Source: Parabacteroides goldsteinii
GTDB taxonomy: Bacteria > Bacteroidota > Bacteroidia > Bacteroidales > Tannerellaceae
Assembly (NCBI RefSeq): GCF_015550595.1
Contig: NZ_JADNBB010000030.1
Coordinates: 1 to 59,348 of the forward strand
Direction: 5' to 3'
Length of the DNA stretch: 59,348 nucleotides
In this document: piece after piece, positions 9,117 through 17,731 of the stretch
Layout of the letters: every line of letters starts with the position of its first letter
Numbering within the stretch: position 1 is the first letter of the stretch
The notes under the pieces: model-generated
The model's input: only the letters and a program-made list of their open reading frames with translations
The model's database searches: none
Told to the model about the DNA's origin: nothing
Translations under genes and position numbers: made by a program

Positions 9117-9722
9117 ATGAATTTCAGTGAACAGTGTTACCGGATATTTGAACAGGCTACGAAAGCGTATCATGTTTCTGATGATGTGGATGCAACCATG
9201 CACAACCCGTATGAGGTAAAAAGTATAGAGTTTTATCTCTATTTAAAAAACTGGATCGATGCAGTGCAATGGCATCTGGAAGATATAATCCGTAACCCGG
9301 CTATCGATCCGGTGGAGGCATTGGCTATCAAACGGCGTATTGACAAATCGAATCAGGATCGTACCGATTTGGTCGAACTGATCGATAGTTTCTTTCTGGA
9401 TAAATACAAAGAGGTAAAAATCCTGCCTGATGCAACGATCAATACGGAAAGTCCGGCATGGGCGGTAGATCGTTTGTCTATCCTGACACTTAAAATCTAT
9501 CATATGGCTGAAGAAGCTGCCCGTCCTGATGCGACTTCGGAACATAAGGCTAAGTGTGAAGAGAAGCTGAATGTGTTGTTGGAACAGAAGACGGACCTGT
9601 CGACTGCCTTGGATCAGTTGTTGGCAGATATCAAAGCCGGTCGTAAATATATGAAAGTATACAAACAGATGAAGATGTACAATGATCCGGCATTAAACCC
9701 TGTACTATACGGTAAAAAATAA
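9117..9722 (+). CDS. DUF4254 protein (LPS-locus associated)
   Basis: A 201-residue soluble, mainly helical protein without signal peptide or membrane segment. It resembles the DUF4254 family, which in Bacteroidetes is usually encoded directly before a family-9 heptosyltransferase. That arrangement is seen here: its stop codon overlaps the start of the next gene (TAATG), indicating translational coupling. The biochemical role is unknown. A charged N-terminal half and a C-terminal helix with repeated K/M residues (GRKYMKVYKQMKMY) are visible. A helper or regulator of the glycosyltransferase is a reasonable inference, but unproven. Confidence 0.75.
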   Translation: MNFSEQCYRIFEQATKAYHVSDDVDATMHNPYEVKSIEFYLYLKNWIDAVQWHLEDIIRNPAIDPVEALAIKRRIDKSNQDRTDLVELIDSFFLDKYKEVKILPDATINTESPAWAVDRLSILTLKIYHMAEEAARPDATSEHKAKCEEKLNVLLEQKTDLSTALDQLLADIKAGRKYMKVYKQMKMYNDPALNPVLYGKK

Positions 9723-10750
9723 TGGCAAAAATATTAGTTATACGACTTTCAGCCATCGGCGATGTTGCTATGACGGTTCCGGTAATTTATTCCGCCGCCA
9801 AAGCAAATCCGCAGGATACGTTTACTGTTCTTACGCAAGCTTTCCTGATACCCGTATTTATGAATCGTCCCTCCAATGTGGACGTGATCGGTATCAATAC
9901 GAAAGCGGCGGAAAAGACATTGGGCGGATTACTTCGGTTTGCCTCTGCTTTGGTGAGATTTGATTATGATATCGTACTCGATCTGCATGATGTGATACGT
10001 ACCATGATCATTCGTAATTCATTCCGGTTGAAGGGGAAAAAGATCTATGTGGTGGATAAGGCGCGTAAGGAACGGAAACGTCTGACGGCCCGCAACCACA
10101 AAGACCTGAAACCTCTACGTCCTGTCATCGAACGTTATGCCGATGTATTCCGGGCTGCCGGTCTTAACTATACAGACACATTTACTTCCCTTTATGAAAC
10201 GCATCCGGCCGATTTATCAGCTATGGAAACTGTGGCCGGAACGAAAAACGGTAAATGGATCGGAATAGCTCCTTTTGCTAAACATCGTGGAAAGATCTAT
10301 CCGATCGATGAGATGGAACAAGTTGTGGCCCGTTTATCCGAAAAGGAGGACTATACCATATTTCTGTTGGGAGGACGGGGCTATGAAGAAGCAGTGCTCG
10401 AACAATGGGCTTTCCAGTATCCGCGTGTGAAGAGTGTCGTCGGACGTTATTCGCTGGATAACGAACTGGCCTTGATCAGCCAGTTGGATGTTTTGCTTTG
10501 TATGGACTCGGCCAATATGCATTTTGCTTCTCTTGTCGGAACAAGAGTTGTTTCCATCTGGGGGGCAACCCATCCTTATGCCGGATTCTACGGTTATCAT
10601 CAGGACCCAAAGAATGCGATTCAGCTCGATTTGCCATGCCGCCCTTGTTCCGTGTTCGGACAGAAACCATGTTTCCGAGGCGATTGGGCTTGCATGACAC
10701 AGATCAAACCGGAGATGATTGTTGCAAAGGTGAATGAATTACTTCAATAA
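9722..10750 (+). CDS. Glycosyltransferase family 9 (heptosyltransferase-like)
   Basis: A 342-residue GT-B fold enzyme of GT9, which transfers heptose or a related sugar from a nucleotide-activated donor to the LPS core at the inner face of the inner membrane. Characteristic stretches are the N-terminal LVIRLSAIGDVAMTVP, and the C-terminal donor-site region CMDSANMHFASLVGT (from about residue 260) with SIWGATHP and the CRPCSVFGQKPC segment. The length is typical. It is translationally coupled to the DUF4254 gene and followed 27 bases later by a GT87 protein. The exact sugar is not determinable. Confidence 0.88.
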   Translation: MAKILVIRLSAIGDVAMTVPVIYSAAKANPQDTFTVLTQAFLIPVFMNRPSNVDVIGINTKAAEKTLGGLLRFASALVRFDYDIVLDLHDVIRTMIIRNSFRLKGKKIYVVDKARKERKRLTARNHKDLKPLRPVIERYADVFRAAGLNYTDTFTSLYETHPADLSAMETVAGTKNGKWIGIAPFAKHRGKIYPIDEMEQVVARLSEKEDYTIFLLGGRGYEEAVLEQWAFQYPRVKSVVGRYSLDNELALISQLDVLLCMDSANMHFASLVGTRVVSIWGATHPYAGFYGYHQDPKNAIQLDLPCRPCSVFGQKPCFRGDWACMTQIKPEMIVAKVNELLQ

Positions 10751-10777
10751 ACTATTTGCAAAAAGATACAGATATAA

Positions 10778-11980
10778 ATGAAGGTGTCAGAAAAATGTAA
10801 GTCATTTGTGAATCTGCCTCTTTGGAAAGAGGAAAAAACGCTTTGGTGGTTATGGATATCGACAGGTGTAATATATGCTCTGATTAAGTTTTTCATAGGT
10901 AAATATAACAATTATAAGATATTCAAATATGTTTTCCCTCACTCAGTAGATGGAGTAACACTTTATGGGGACTATCCGGAATATTATGATTCCAACCATT
11001 ATGGAATTCTATTCAGCGTTTTGATTGCTCCTTTTTCTGTTTTACCGGATTGGTTAGGGATGATTTTATGGATTACGGTCAATACTGCTTTTCTGTTTTA
11101 TGCAATTAAGCAATTGCCTCTATCTACTCCCCACAAAATCTTTATATATTGGTTCTCTTTTATCGAGTTAATGACTGCACAGGGAGTGCAGCAATTCAAT
11201 ATATCCGTAGCAGCCTTTATTATTCTGGCTTTTGTTTTCATCGAAAAGAAAAAAGATTTCTGGGCTGCCTGTCTGATAATGTTGGGGACCTTCATTAAAA
11301 TTTATCCGATTGTCGGATTGGCTTTTTTCTTTTTCTCTAAGAATAAAGTTAAACTAGTGCTTTCCTGTGTATTCTGGGGGATACTATTTTTGCTTGTTCC
11401 TGTATTATATACACCGGGATTCGATTATGTGATCTCTCAATATTATGATTGGTTTGAACGATTGCAATTGAAGAATGCGATGAATATGTTTGCTGATCCT
11501 CAGAATATCTCTTTCCTGGGTATGATCCGAAAAATATCCGGATCAGATGCATACAGTGATTTATGGTTGATCATTCCTGCATTGATTCTTTTCTTTATTC
11601 CTTATTTGCGTATCTCTCAATATAAACATTTGTCTTTTCGCATGATGTTACTTGCTAATGTATTGTTGTTCGTCGTGTTATTCAGTACGGGGACTGAAGC
11701 CAGCGGATATATAACAGCAATGATAGGAGTTGCACTTTGGTATATTTGCAGTCCTTCTGAACATAAAAAATATAACCTTTATCTGTTGGTGATCACTCTT
11801 GTTGTAGTCGGATTGTCTACAACAGAACTGGTTCCTCGTGTAATACGGACTGAATTTATCAGGCCATATGTGTTAAAAGCATGGCCGGTAACTGTAGTTT
11901 GGCTGACAGTTTGTTATGAAATGATTTTTCTGGATTTTGCCAGAAAACAATTAACCTGGTCAAAGGAAGTCTCTTTATGA
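10778..11980 (+). CDS. GT87-type polytopic glycosyltransferase (DUF2029), copy 1
   Basis: A 400-residue protein with about 10 predicted membrane spans. It resembles GT87/DUF2029 enzymes, GT-C fold transferases that use polyprenyl-phosphate-linked sugars on the periplasmic side. An acidic loop after the first span (SLYGDYPEYYDSN-like, residues 65-80) is in the position of the GT-C catalytic acids. It is clearly paralogous to the protein at 16547-17731: both share GKYNN, QFNI, EKKKDFWAA/EKEKDFWAA, GLAFFFFS, FLGM(I/V)RKISGS and LLFVVLFSTG in the same order. Its end overlaps the next gene by four bases (ATGA). Confidence 0.75.
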   Translation: MKVSEKCKSFVNLPLWKEEKTLWWLWISTGVIYALIKFFIGKYNNYKIFKYVFPHSVDGVTLYGDYPEYYDSNHYGILFSVLIAPFSVLPDWLGMILWITVNTAFLFYAIKQLPLSTPHKIFIYWFSFIELMTAQGVQQFNISVAAFIILAFVFIEKKKDFWAACLIMLGTFIKIYPIVGLAFFFFSKNKVKLVLSCVFWGILFLLVPVLYTPGFDYVISQYYDWFERLQLKNAMNMFADPQNISFLGMIRKISGSDAYSDLWLIIPALILFFIPYLRISQYKHLSFRMMLLANVLLFVVLFSTGTEASGYITAMIGVALWYICSPSEHKKYNLYLLVITLVVVGLSTTELVPRVIRTEFIRPYVLKAWPVTVVWLTVCYEMIFLDFARKQLTWSKEVSL

Positions 11981-12924
11981 AAGCGAACGATATGAAGATT
12001 GTAATAAACCCGGAATATTCTTTTCTAACGGACTTTATAAATGATCTGCCGGAGAATTTCTCTTCCGAAGGTGAGATTATCTATAACGAGAGAAATGTAC
12101 TGAAGCGGTATCAGGTTCAGGGTGTTGATATGATAGTGAAGAGTTTTAAAGTTCCGATCCTTGTCAATAGGATAGCTTATGCTTTTTTCCGGAAGTCTAA
12201 AGCTTGTCGCTCTTACGAATATGCGCTTGAGATATTGAAACGGGGAGGGAATACACCGGCACCGATCGCTTATATTGAGGAATATAAGAATGGTCTGTTA
12301 AACCGAAGCTATTATATTTCGATTTTTGATGCGAGAGCTACGACGATACGTGAATATATGGATGGGTCTATTCTGGACGCAGAAGTTATGTGGCGTAGTT
12401 TTGTCCGTTTTACTATAAATATTCATCGTTCCGGCATATTGCATATTGATTATTCTCCGGGAAATATCTTGATGGAAATGAATCCGGATGGTAGTTATCT
12501 GTTTTCTCTGATTGATATTAATCGCTTATGTTTTAAGAAAGTGTCCGAAGAGGAAGCTCTATGTAATTTTGATCGATTGGCCTTGTCCGTAGATGTATCG
12601 ACGCGTTTAGCTGAAATCTATGCGGAAGAATGTTCTTTGGACAGGAATGAAACTGTGCGGAAAGTCAATGAATGCAGTGATCGTTTTTTTTTGAAAAGAA
12701 CTATTAAAGAGAGTGCGAAACAGATAAAACGGGAGAAAGGTAAAAGGAAAATCTTTTTAGGCCCTTTGCAACAATACTTCTTTCTCCGTTGGACCAGAAT
12801 GTTATTCATGAACGGGCATAAAGACAACTGCCTTTATAAAAAAGAACGTGAGTTATACCTCACCTATATCAAACCAAAAGACGAACGCCAAGTGCTGAAC
12901 CGACGATATAGGTATGAATTTTGA
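11977..12924 (+). CDS. Lipopolysaccharide/Kdo kinase-like protein (InaA/WaaP family)
   Basis: A 315-residue cytoplasmic protein kinase-like enzyme of the LPS kinase family, which phosphorylates Kdo or heptose of the inner core. The catalytic loop HIDYSPGN at 156-163 gives H156, D158 and N163. The metal-binding D of the DIN motif follows near residue 178. The N-terminal lobe carries VDMIVKSFKVP with a plausible ATP-binding lysine. An internal ATG five codons in (MKIVIN, 11992) is an alternative start, but the ATGA overlap with the GT87 gene favours the longer form. It contains many Arg/Lys residues at the C-terminus, fitting contact with the membrane face. Confidence 0.78.
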   Translation: MKANDMKIVINPEYSFLTDFINDLPENFSSEGEIIYNERNVLKRYQVQGVDMIVKSFKVPILVNRIAYAFFRKSKACRSYEYALEILKRGGNTPAPIAYIEEYKNGLLNRSYYISIFDARATTIREYMDGSILDAEVMWRSFVRFTINIHRSGILHIDYSPGNILMEMNPDGSYLFSLIDINRLCFKKVSEEEALCNFDRLALSVDVSTRLAEIYAEECSLDRNETVRKVNECSDRFFLKRTIKESAKQIKREKGKRKIFLGPLQQYFFLRWTRMLFMNGHKDNCLYKKERELYLTYIKPKDERQVLNRRYRYEF

Positions 12925-13037
12925 TAGTGCTAGGTTTAAATTGTGTGAAATTGAATGTCTAAACTGTTTATTAAGAGTAAAGATTTTTCTGTTTTTGATA
13001 TAAAACCTATCTTTATACACTAAATAAAAGTTTATAT

Positions 13038-13847
13038 ATGGATCCTGCTATTTCTTTGTTAATTTCTACCTATAACTGGAAAGAAGCCCTTCGTTTGGTT
13101 TTGAAATGTGTTCTTTCTCAAACAATTCTTCCTTCAGAAGTTTTGATTGCTGATGATGGTTCTAGTGAAGATACTCGTTTGATGATTGAAGAAATCCAAA
13201 AAAACTTTCCAATCCCGATTATCCATGTGTGGCAGGAGGATAAAGGGTTCCGCGTAAGTCGTATCAGAAATAAGGCAATCGCGCGTGCAACAGGTAATTA
13301 TATCATACAAATCGATGGGGATATTTTGATGAATCATTATTTTATTTCAGATCATTTAGAGTTGGCTGAAGAGGGATATTTTGTCTGCGGAAGTCGGGTT
13401 CTACTCTCGTTACAGGAAACAGATTGTTTAATAAAAGGACAGAAGGAACCGATGAGCCTATCTTCTATTACTCCCAATGGGTTGCGTGTCCGTTTTTTAC
13501 GTCACTTGCTGGCAAACTATTATGATCGGAATTATCTTCATTCCCGGGGATGTAATATGGCTTTTTGGCGTAAAGATTTCATTGCTGTTAACGGATATGA
13601 TGAAACATTCAAAGGTTGGGGGTATGAAGATTCTGAACTTGCTTTTCGTTTGATCACTAGTGGCGTAAAGAAAAAATTTCTGAAAATGGGAGGAGTTGCA
13701 TTTCACATGCATCATCGCAAAGTTTCACGTGAAGGTGAAGTAGAACGGATGAAAGCTCTTCAGCGGAGTGTTGCATCCGGATCTTGTTGGGCAACAGATG
13801 GACTGGAAAAGATTTATTCAAAGAAAGAAGAGGAAATGCCAGACTGA
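13038..13847 (+). CDS. Family 2 glycosyltransferase with galactosyltransferase-type C-terminus
   Basis: A 269-residue GT-A enzyme. It has the nucleotide-sugar site LIADDGSSEDT (residues 36-46), a DxD-type metal site QIDGD (D93-D95), and the acceptor-side motif GWGYEDSELAFRL (from about 194) typical of the Glyco_transf_7C domain. There is no membrane anchor, so it is likely a cytoplasmic enzyme extending a lipid-linked core or O-glycan chain. It lies 113 bases after the kinase gene, in the same direction. Donor and acceptor are unknown. Confidence 0.85.
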   Translation: MDPAISLLISTYNWKEALRLVLKCVLSQTILPSEVLIADDGSSEDTRLMIEEIQKNFPIPIIHVWQEDKGFRVSRIRNKAIARATGNYIIQIDGDILMNHYFISDHLELAEEGYFVCGSRVLLSLQETDCLIKGQKEPMSLSSITPNGLRVRFLRHLLANYYDRNYLHSRGCNMAFWRKDFIAVNGYDETFKGWGYEDSELAFRLITSGVKKKFLKMGGVAFHMHHRKVSREGEVERMKALQRSVASGSCWATDGLEKIYSKKEEEMPD

Positions 13848-14045
13848 CTGTTTCTGTTGTATAATATTTACTTATCTAGCTAGAAAAGGTATAAGTTCAA
13901 GTTTGTAGGTTTGATTTGTATTTGTAATAGACTGAATATTAGCCATATATATTGGGGTATTAATGAGGCGTAATAATTGTATACCAATTGATTATATAAG
14001 TATAGCAAAAAAATAAATAAAAACGGCTAAATGTTTATTTTTTTA

Positions 14046-14053
14046 TACTTTTG
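14046..14053 (+). promoter_or_regulatory. -7 box for the crystallin lipoprotein gene
   Basis: Reads TACTTTTG, an exact TAnnTTTG match 36 bases before the start codon, giving a very short leader. No TTTG lies at -33. The surrounding gap 13848-14089 is strongly AT-rich. It has a weak AT inverted repeat at about 14009-14043 and no other recognisable content. Confidence 0.45.
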
Positions 14054-14089
14054 TAAAGTCATGGTATGTAACTTATAAATATAAAAATT

Positions 14090-14866
14090 ATGAAATCTGT
14101 TTATTTGTCTTTATTTGTAACTTTGTTGACAGGTTTGTTTTCTTGTCAGCAAGTAGAAGATATCTCTTTTTTGAGTTCTGAAAAAGAAGAGTTATCTGTA
14201 GAAGAAAATGTGGTAATTGAAAATGATATGTTTCGTTTTCTTTATAAAGGGAAGACGTACGTGTCAGAATTTCAGATAGTTGGAGAAAATGTGATTTTTT
14301 TGGATGAAGCAGTCGCTAATCTAGCTGAAAAATTTAGTCAGAATGAGAAATTAGCTATTTATATTCATTCTGATGGAACACCTGAATATTTTGATAGTTC
14401 AAAAGATTTAGAAGCTAGTCTATTCTTTGAAAAGTATTTAGCTACAAGAGCTGGCTTAGAATTAAATGTAACAGAGTCTGGTGTATTGACAATTTTTGAA
14501 GATTCAAAATGTAAAGGAGAGAGTTGGAAATATACAATTAATTCTACTACAACACACATTGAATTGGCTAATCTAGGTGATCATTGGAATGATAGAATCT
14601 CTTCTGTTGATATGGTGTGTAATTATCAAGTAGTCTCAGGTGATAATCAATATCCTCGTCCTTCTAATCATGGAAATAAATGTATTGCTACATTTTATGA
14701 ACATGAAAACTATGAAGGTGCTTCTGTTTGGTTTTCTGTAGACCCTTCTTATCCCCATAGCTATATTCATTATTTTAAAAGTCTCCCACTATACCCTGGA
14801 TCAAGCAAAAATTGGAATGATCGAGCAACTTCTTTGAAATTTAGTTTTGATTCTTGGAGAGAATGA
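14090..14866 (+). CDS. Beta/gamma-crystallin lipoprotein, predicted calcium-binding
   Basis: A 258-residue lipoprotein: signal peptide and lipobox LFSC (C19), an acidic unassigned region (20-130), then two Greek-key motifs. Motif 1 (133-176) has the signature F136-x6-G143 and the calcium site NDRISS at 167-172. Motif 2 (198-252) has Y203-x6-G210 and NDRATS at 243-248. Both sites fit the (N/D)(N/D)xx(S/T)S clamp of microbial beta-gamma-crystallins, so a two-calcium domain on the envelope surface or periplasmic face is predicted. The gene is more AT-rich than its neighbours, which suggests acquisition. It has its own -7 box and a strong downstream hairpin, so it is probably a single-gene unit inside the glycan locus. 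Its role could be structural or protease-inhibitory (I36-like); neither is shown. Confidence 0.8.
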   Translation: MKSVYLSLFVTLLTGLFSCQQVEDISFLSSEKEELSVEENVVIENDMFRFLYKGKTYVSEFQIVGENVIFLDEAVANLAEKFSQNEKLAIYIHSDGTPEYFDSSKDLEASLFFEKYLATRAGLELNVTESGVLTIFEDSKCKGESWKYTINSTTTHIELANLGDHWNDRISSVDMVCNYQVVSGDNQYPRPSNHGNKCIATFYEHENYEGASVWFSVDPSYPHSYIHYFKSLPLYPGSSKNWNDRATSLKFSFDSWRE

Positions 14867-14875
14867 TATTCTTTT

Positions 14876-14917
14876 AATTTCACATATCTAGTTTATGTAA
14901 GCTAGGTATGTGAAATT
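14876..14917. terminator. Strong hairpin after the crystallin gene
   Basis: A perfect 11-bp stem (AATTTCACATA 14876-14886 with 14907-14917) continues through a wobble and four more pairs (CTAG) to about 16 bp, with a 10-base loop. The flanks are T-rich upstream and A/T-rich downstream, so it could stop transcription on both strands between the convergent operons. The remaining bases to 15085 show no further feature. Confidence 0.7.
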
Positions 14918-15085
14918 TAGATCTTGCCTTATCTCGGATTTATGGAAAGTCTGTATATTTGACATGAAATTTATTTTTATCTACTTTATGTTTGTTTACA
15001 CCTTCTTATATTTATGTCATAGAAAAGTTCATATGAAAGTAGAATAGATCAGAATATAATGTGAATGAATAAGAAAATTATCAAA

Positions 15086-16219
15086 CTACTTATTCAGAAT
15101 ATTTCTATATACCTCCATTAAATCATCGGCAATTTGTTGATCTGTAAAACGTTTTACATATTCTTTCCCTGCATTTTTCATCAGATTGGCTTGGGATGGT
15201 GTAGATAGAACCCAGAATATTTTTTCACTCAGATCATTTACATCATTTGGCTCAACATAAAGAGAATCCGGTCCACCAGCCTCTTCCAAACAAGAACCTG
15301 TAGCCGCAATAACAGGAACATTGGAATGAAGTGCCTCTATTATTGGAATACCGAATCCCTCAAAGAAAGAAGGGTAAATAAATAAGTCGGCCATTTGGTA
15401 AAAGCCGGGTAAGTCTTCGAATGGTATATTGTTTAATATGGATACCTGCTGCTGTATATGATTCTCTTGAATATATGCCTCAACAATATCTGTATATGGA
15501 GTACGTTTGCCAATAGCAATTAAGTGGATATCTCTGTTCAATTGATGTAGAGCACGGACGATTAGCAAAAGATTTTTCCTTTCTTCTATGCTTCCTACAT
15601 ATAATATATAATGAGAGGGAATATTATATCTTTTCCGGATATCTTCCTTCTTTTCCTGTGTTACGGTTTGTTGGAAAGACTTATCACATCCTTGGTAAAC
15701 GACAACGATTTTTTCTTCAGTAATCTTATATGTTTCAATGATATCATTCTTGGTCATATCACTGATCGCAATAATTCTGTTTGCAGCCTGGCAAGCTTTT
15801 TTAAATTTGTAATTATAAATACTCCTGTCTATATACTTATAGAACTGGGGGTAATGGATAAAAATAAGATCGTGGATTGTAACAACTGATGGAATATCTG
15901 TATTAGATATTGATAAAGGTAATTCATTACTTAATCCATGAAATAAATCAATCTGATCTTCTTTAAGGTCATGAACAATAGCATTTGAACGCCATAGGGA
16001 CGGAAATAGTTTAGATGTGAATTTATTAGGGTATCGGAAGGAAACTGATGGTACCGGATTGATTTGATTATGTAAACTCTCTACTCCTTTTCCCGGAGAA
16101 TATAGTTTATATTCATCATTCGGGAAATGAGTAGAGAGGCTATTTACAACAAAACGACTATAATTACCTAGCCCAGTTTTGTTATATAGAATGCGTTTTG
16201 CATCAAATCCAATTTTCAT
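15086..16219 (-). CDS. Family 4 glycosyltransferase
   Basis: A 377-residue GT-B retaining transferase. The N-terminal acceptor domain begins MKIGFDAKRILYNKTGLGNYSR with the glycine-containing loop. The C-terminal donor domain carries YVGSIEERKNL at about 208-218 and the EX7E motif EGFGIPIIE (E287 and E295). It resembles mannosyltransferase-type GT4 enzymes of O-antigen and capsule loci. It is the last gene of the minus-strand glycan group, and its start overlaps the preceding short reading frame by four bases (ATGA). Confidence 0.87.
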   Translation of the reverse strand: MKIGFDAKRILYNKTGLGNYSRFVVNSLSTHFPNDEYKLYSPGKGVESLHNQINPVPSVSFRYPNKFTSKLFPSLWRSNAIVHDLKEDQIDLFHGLSNELPLSISNTDIPSVVTIHDLIFIHYPQFYKYIDRSIYNYKFKKACQAANRIIAISDMTKNDIIETYKITEEKIVVVYQGCDKSFQQTVTQEKKEDIRKRYNIPSHYILYVGSIEERKNLLLIVRALHQLNRDIHLIAIGKRTPYTDIVEAYIQENHIQQQVSILNNIPFEDLPGFYQMADLFIYPSFFEGFGIPIIEALHSNVPVIAATGSCLEEAGGPDSLYVEPNDVNDLSEKIFWVLSTPSQANLMKNAGKEYVKRFTDQQIADDLMEVYRNILNK

Positions 16220-16431
16220 AACGTATCAATTTTATTAAGTTGTGGAATAAATGGTTTCCGAAAATTTAATTTATCTTCTTTATAACAGGCGTGTGCTCCA
16301 AAAGGTATTTGCTGTTTTTTTCTGTTATAATGGATAAGGAGTTCGTAAGGGACACTGATTGTTTCTTCAATGTCTTTTTTGAAGAAAATATTTTGCTCTG
16401 TATTTATAGAACTGATTATTATACTGATCAT
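16216..16431 (-). pseudogene. Probable N-terminal remnant of a family 2 glycosyltransferase
   Basis: This frame encodes 71 residues. The first 35 (MISIIISSINT, then IEETISVPYELLIHYN) resemble the first beta-strand and nucleotide-binding turn of Bacteroidales GT2 enzymes, where the usual pattern is MISIIICSRN followed by YELIVIDNS. The catalytic DxD and everything beyond are absent; the tail (from about residue 45) does not continue the fold recognisably. The frame is intact and coupled to the GT4 start by an ATGA overlap. It may therefore survive as a leader peptide that couples translation, or it may be decay after a deletion. A genuine small protein cannot be excluded. Confidence 0.5.
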
Positions 16432-16546
16432 ATTTTTCTGTTAGAAAATAAAGCTATAAAGATAAACCTTTTTGTTGTATATGAACGAATCTTGTAGTGA
16501 CTTCTTTATAACTCACTGATATAGCCATCTGTTGTATCTCTGTGAT

Positions 16547-17731
16547 TTATGATCTTTCTGCCACTGGTGTATAGTTCCTCCAACATATCTCATACGATAG
16601 TTTCAGCCATATCAACATACAAGGTAATGCTTTGAGGGCATAAGGATACACATAGTGCACACGGATATATTTTGGAAACAGGTCGGAAGGAGACATACTG
16701 GTCAAGATGAATGCGAAAACCATCAAGGCGATATCTGTTTTTGACCGTTTCCACGGGGCGGATACATACCAGATAGCCACTCCCATAAAAGCTATGATAT
16801 AGCTGCTGGATTCACTACCGGTGCTGAAAAGTACTACAAATAGTAAAACAGAGGCTAGTAATGTCTGCCGGAATGCTGCAAATTTATATTGTCCGATTCT
16901 TAAATAGGGTAGGGTAAACAACAAGAGTCCCCCTGCTATCAGATAAATATCGGAATAGGATACCGATCCGGATATTTTGCGTACCATTCCTAGGAATGAG
17001 ACATTTTGCATCAGTGAAAACATATTTTTATCATTCTTGCCGCTTAGTTCCGTGAACCATTCTACATATTGGTTGATCGTGTAGTCTACGCCAAAGAATA
17101 ACATGGGAGCTCCGAATATGACGACTGCCCAAAATAGACAAGATAAGCTGAACTTGATCTTGTGACGTGAGAAAAAGAAGAAGGCCAGTCCTACGATACC
17201 GTATAATTTGACAAATGTCCCGAACAAGATGAAAAAGGCAGCCCAAAAATCTTTTTCTTTTTCAATACACACAAATGAAAGAATGATAATGGCAGCAATT
17301 GCTATATTGAATTGCGACATAAAGAGCCCTGTCAGTAATTCGTGTGCACAGAACCAATAGATGAAGATATGCTGACGCCGCTCCAATGGCAGGCTGCGTG
17401 TTGCTATATAGAGGAAAACAGATAAGCTAACCGACCAGGTTAGTAACCCCATCCATAACGGAGTCACGGCAAATGGGGCAACGAACAGACTGAAAAACGG
17501 TCCGTAGAGAAATACGTCGTTATATTGTGCCGGATATTCTCCGTATAATGAAACTTGCTGGATGGCATGCCAGAATGATTCCCGGAAAATAAGGAAGTTA
17601 TTATATTTTCCCGGAAAGTATTTGGTTAACCAGGCTATAATAGCCAGGAGTACCCATAACCCACATACCGTACTGTATTTATGGAAGAACGGTTTTGCGA
17701 TAAAAGCTCTGAAACTTTCTGTTATTTTCAT
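16547..17731 (-). CDS. GT87-type polytopic glycosyltransferase (DUF2029), copy 2
   Basis: A 394-residue membrane protein paralogous to the product of 10778-11980, with the same spans and conserved blocks (GKYNN, SLYGEYPAQYND, QFNIAIAA, EKEKDFWAA, FLGMVRKISGS, LLFVVLFSTGSE). As a GT-C fold enzyme it would use a polyprenyl-phosphate sugar at the outer leaflet. Its start overlaps the deacetylase stop by four bases, and that gene overlaps a GT2 in the same way. The set GT2-deacetylase-GT87 therefore reads as one coupled unit in which the GT2 could make the lipid-linked donor. Bases 16432-16546 downstream hold nothing recognisable. Confidence 0.75.
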   Translation of the reverse strand: MKITESFRAFIAKPFFHKYSTVCGLWVLLAIIAWLTKYFPGKYNNFLIFRESFWHAIQQVSLYGEYPAQYNDVFLYGPFFSLFVAPFAVTPLWMGLLTWSVSLSVFLYIATRSLPLERRQHIFIYWFCAHELLTGLFMSQFNIAIAAIIILSFVCIEKEKDFWAAFFILFGTFVKLYGIVGLAFFFFSRHKIKFSLSCLFWAVVIFGAPMLFFGVDYTINQYVEWFTELSGKNDKNMFSLMQNVSFLGMVRKISGSVSYSDIYLIAGGLLLFTLPYLRIGQYKFAAFRQTLLASVLLFVVLFSTGSESSSYIIAFMGVAIWYVSAPWKRSKTDIALMVFAFILTSMSPSDLFPKYIRVHYVYPYALKALPCMLIWLKLSYEICWRNYTPVAERS

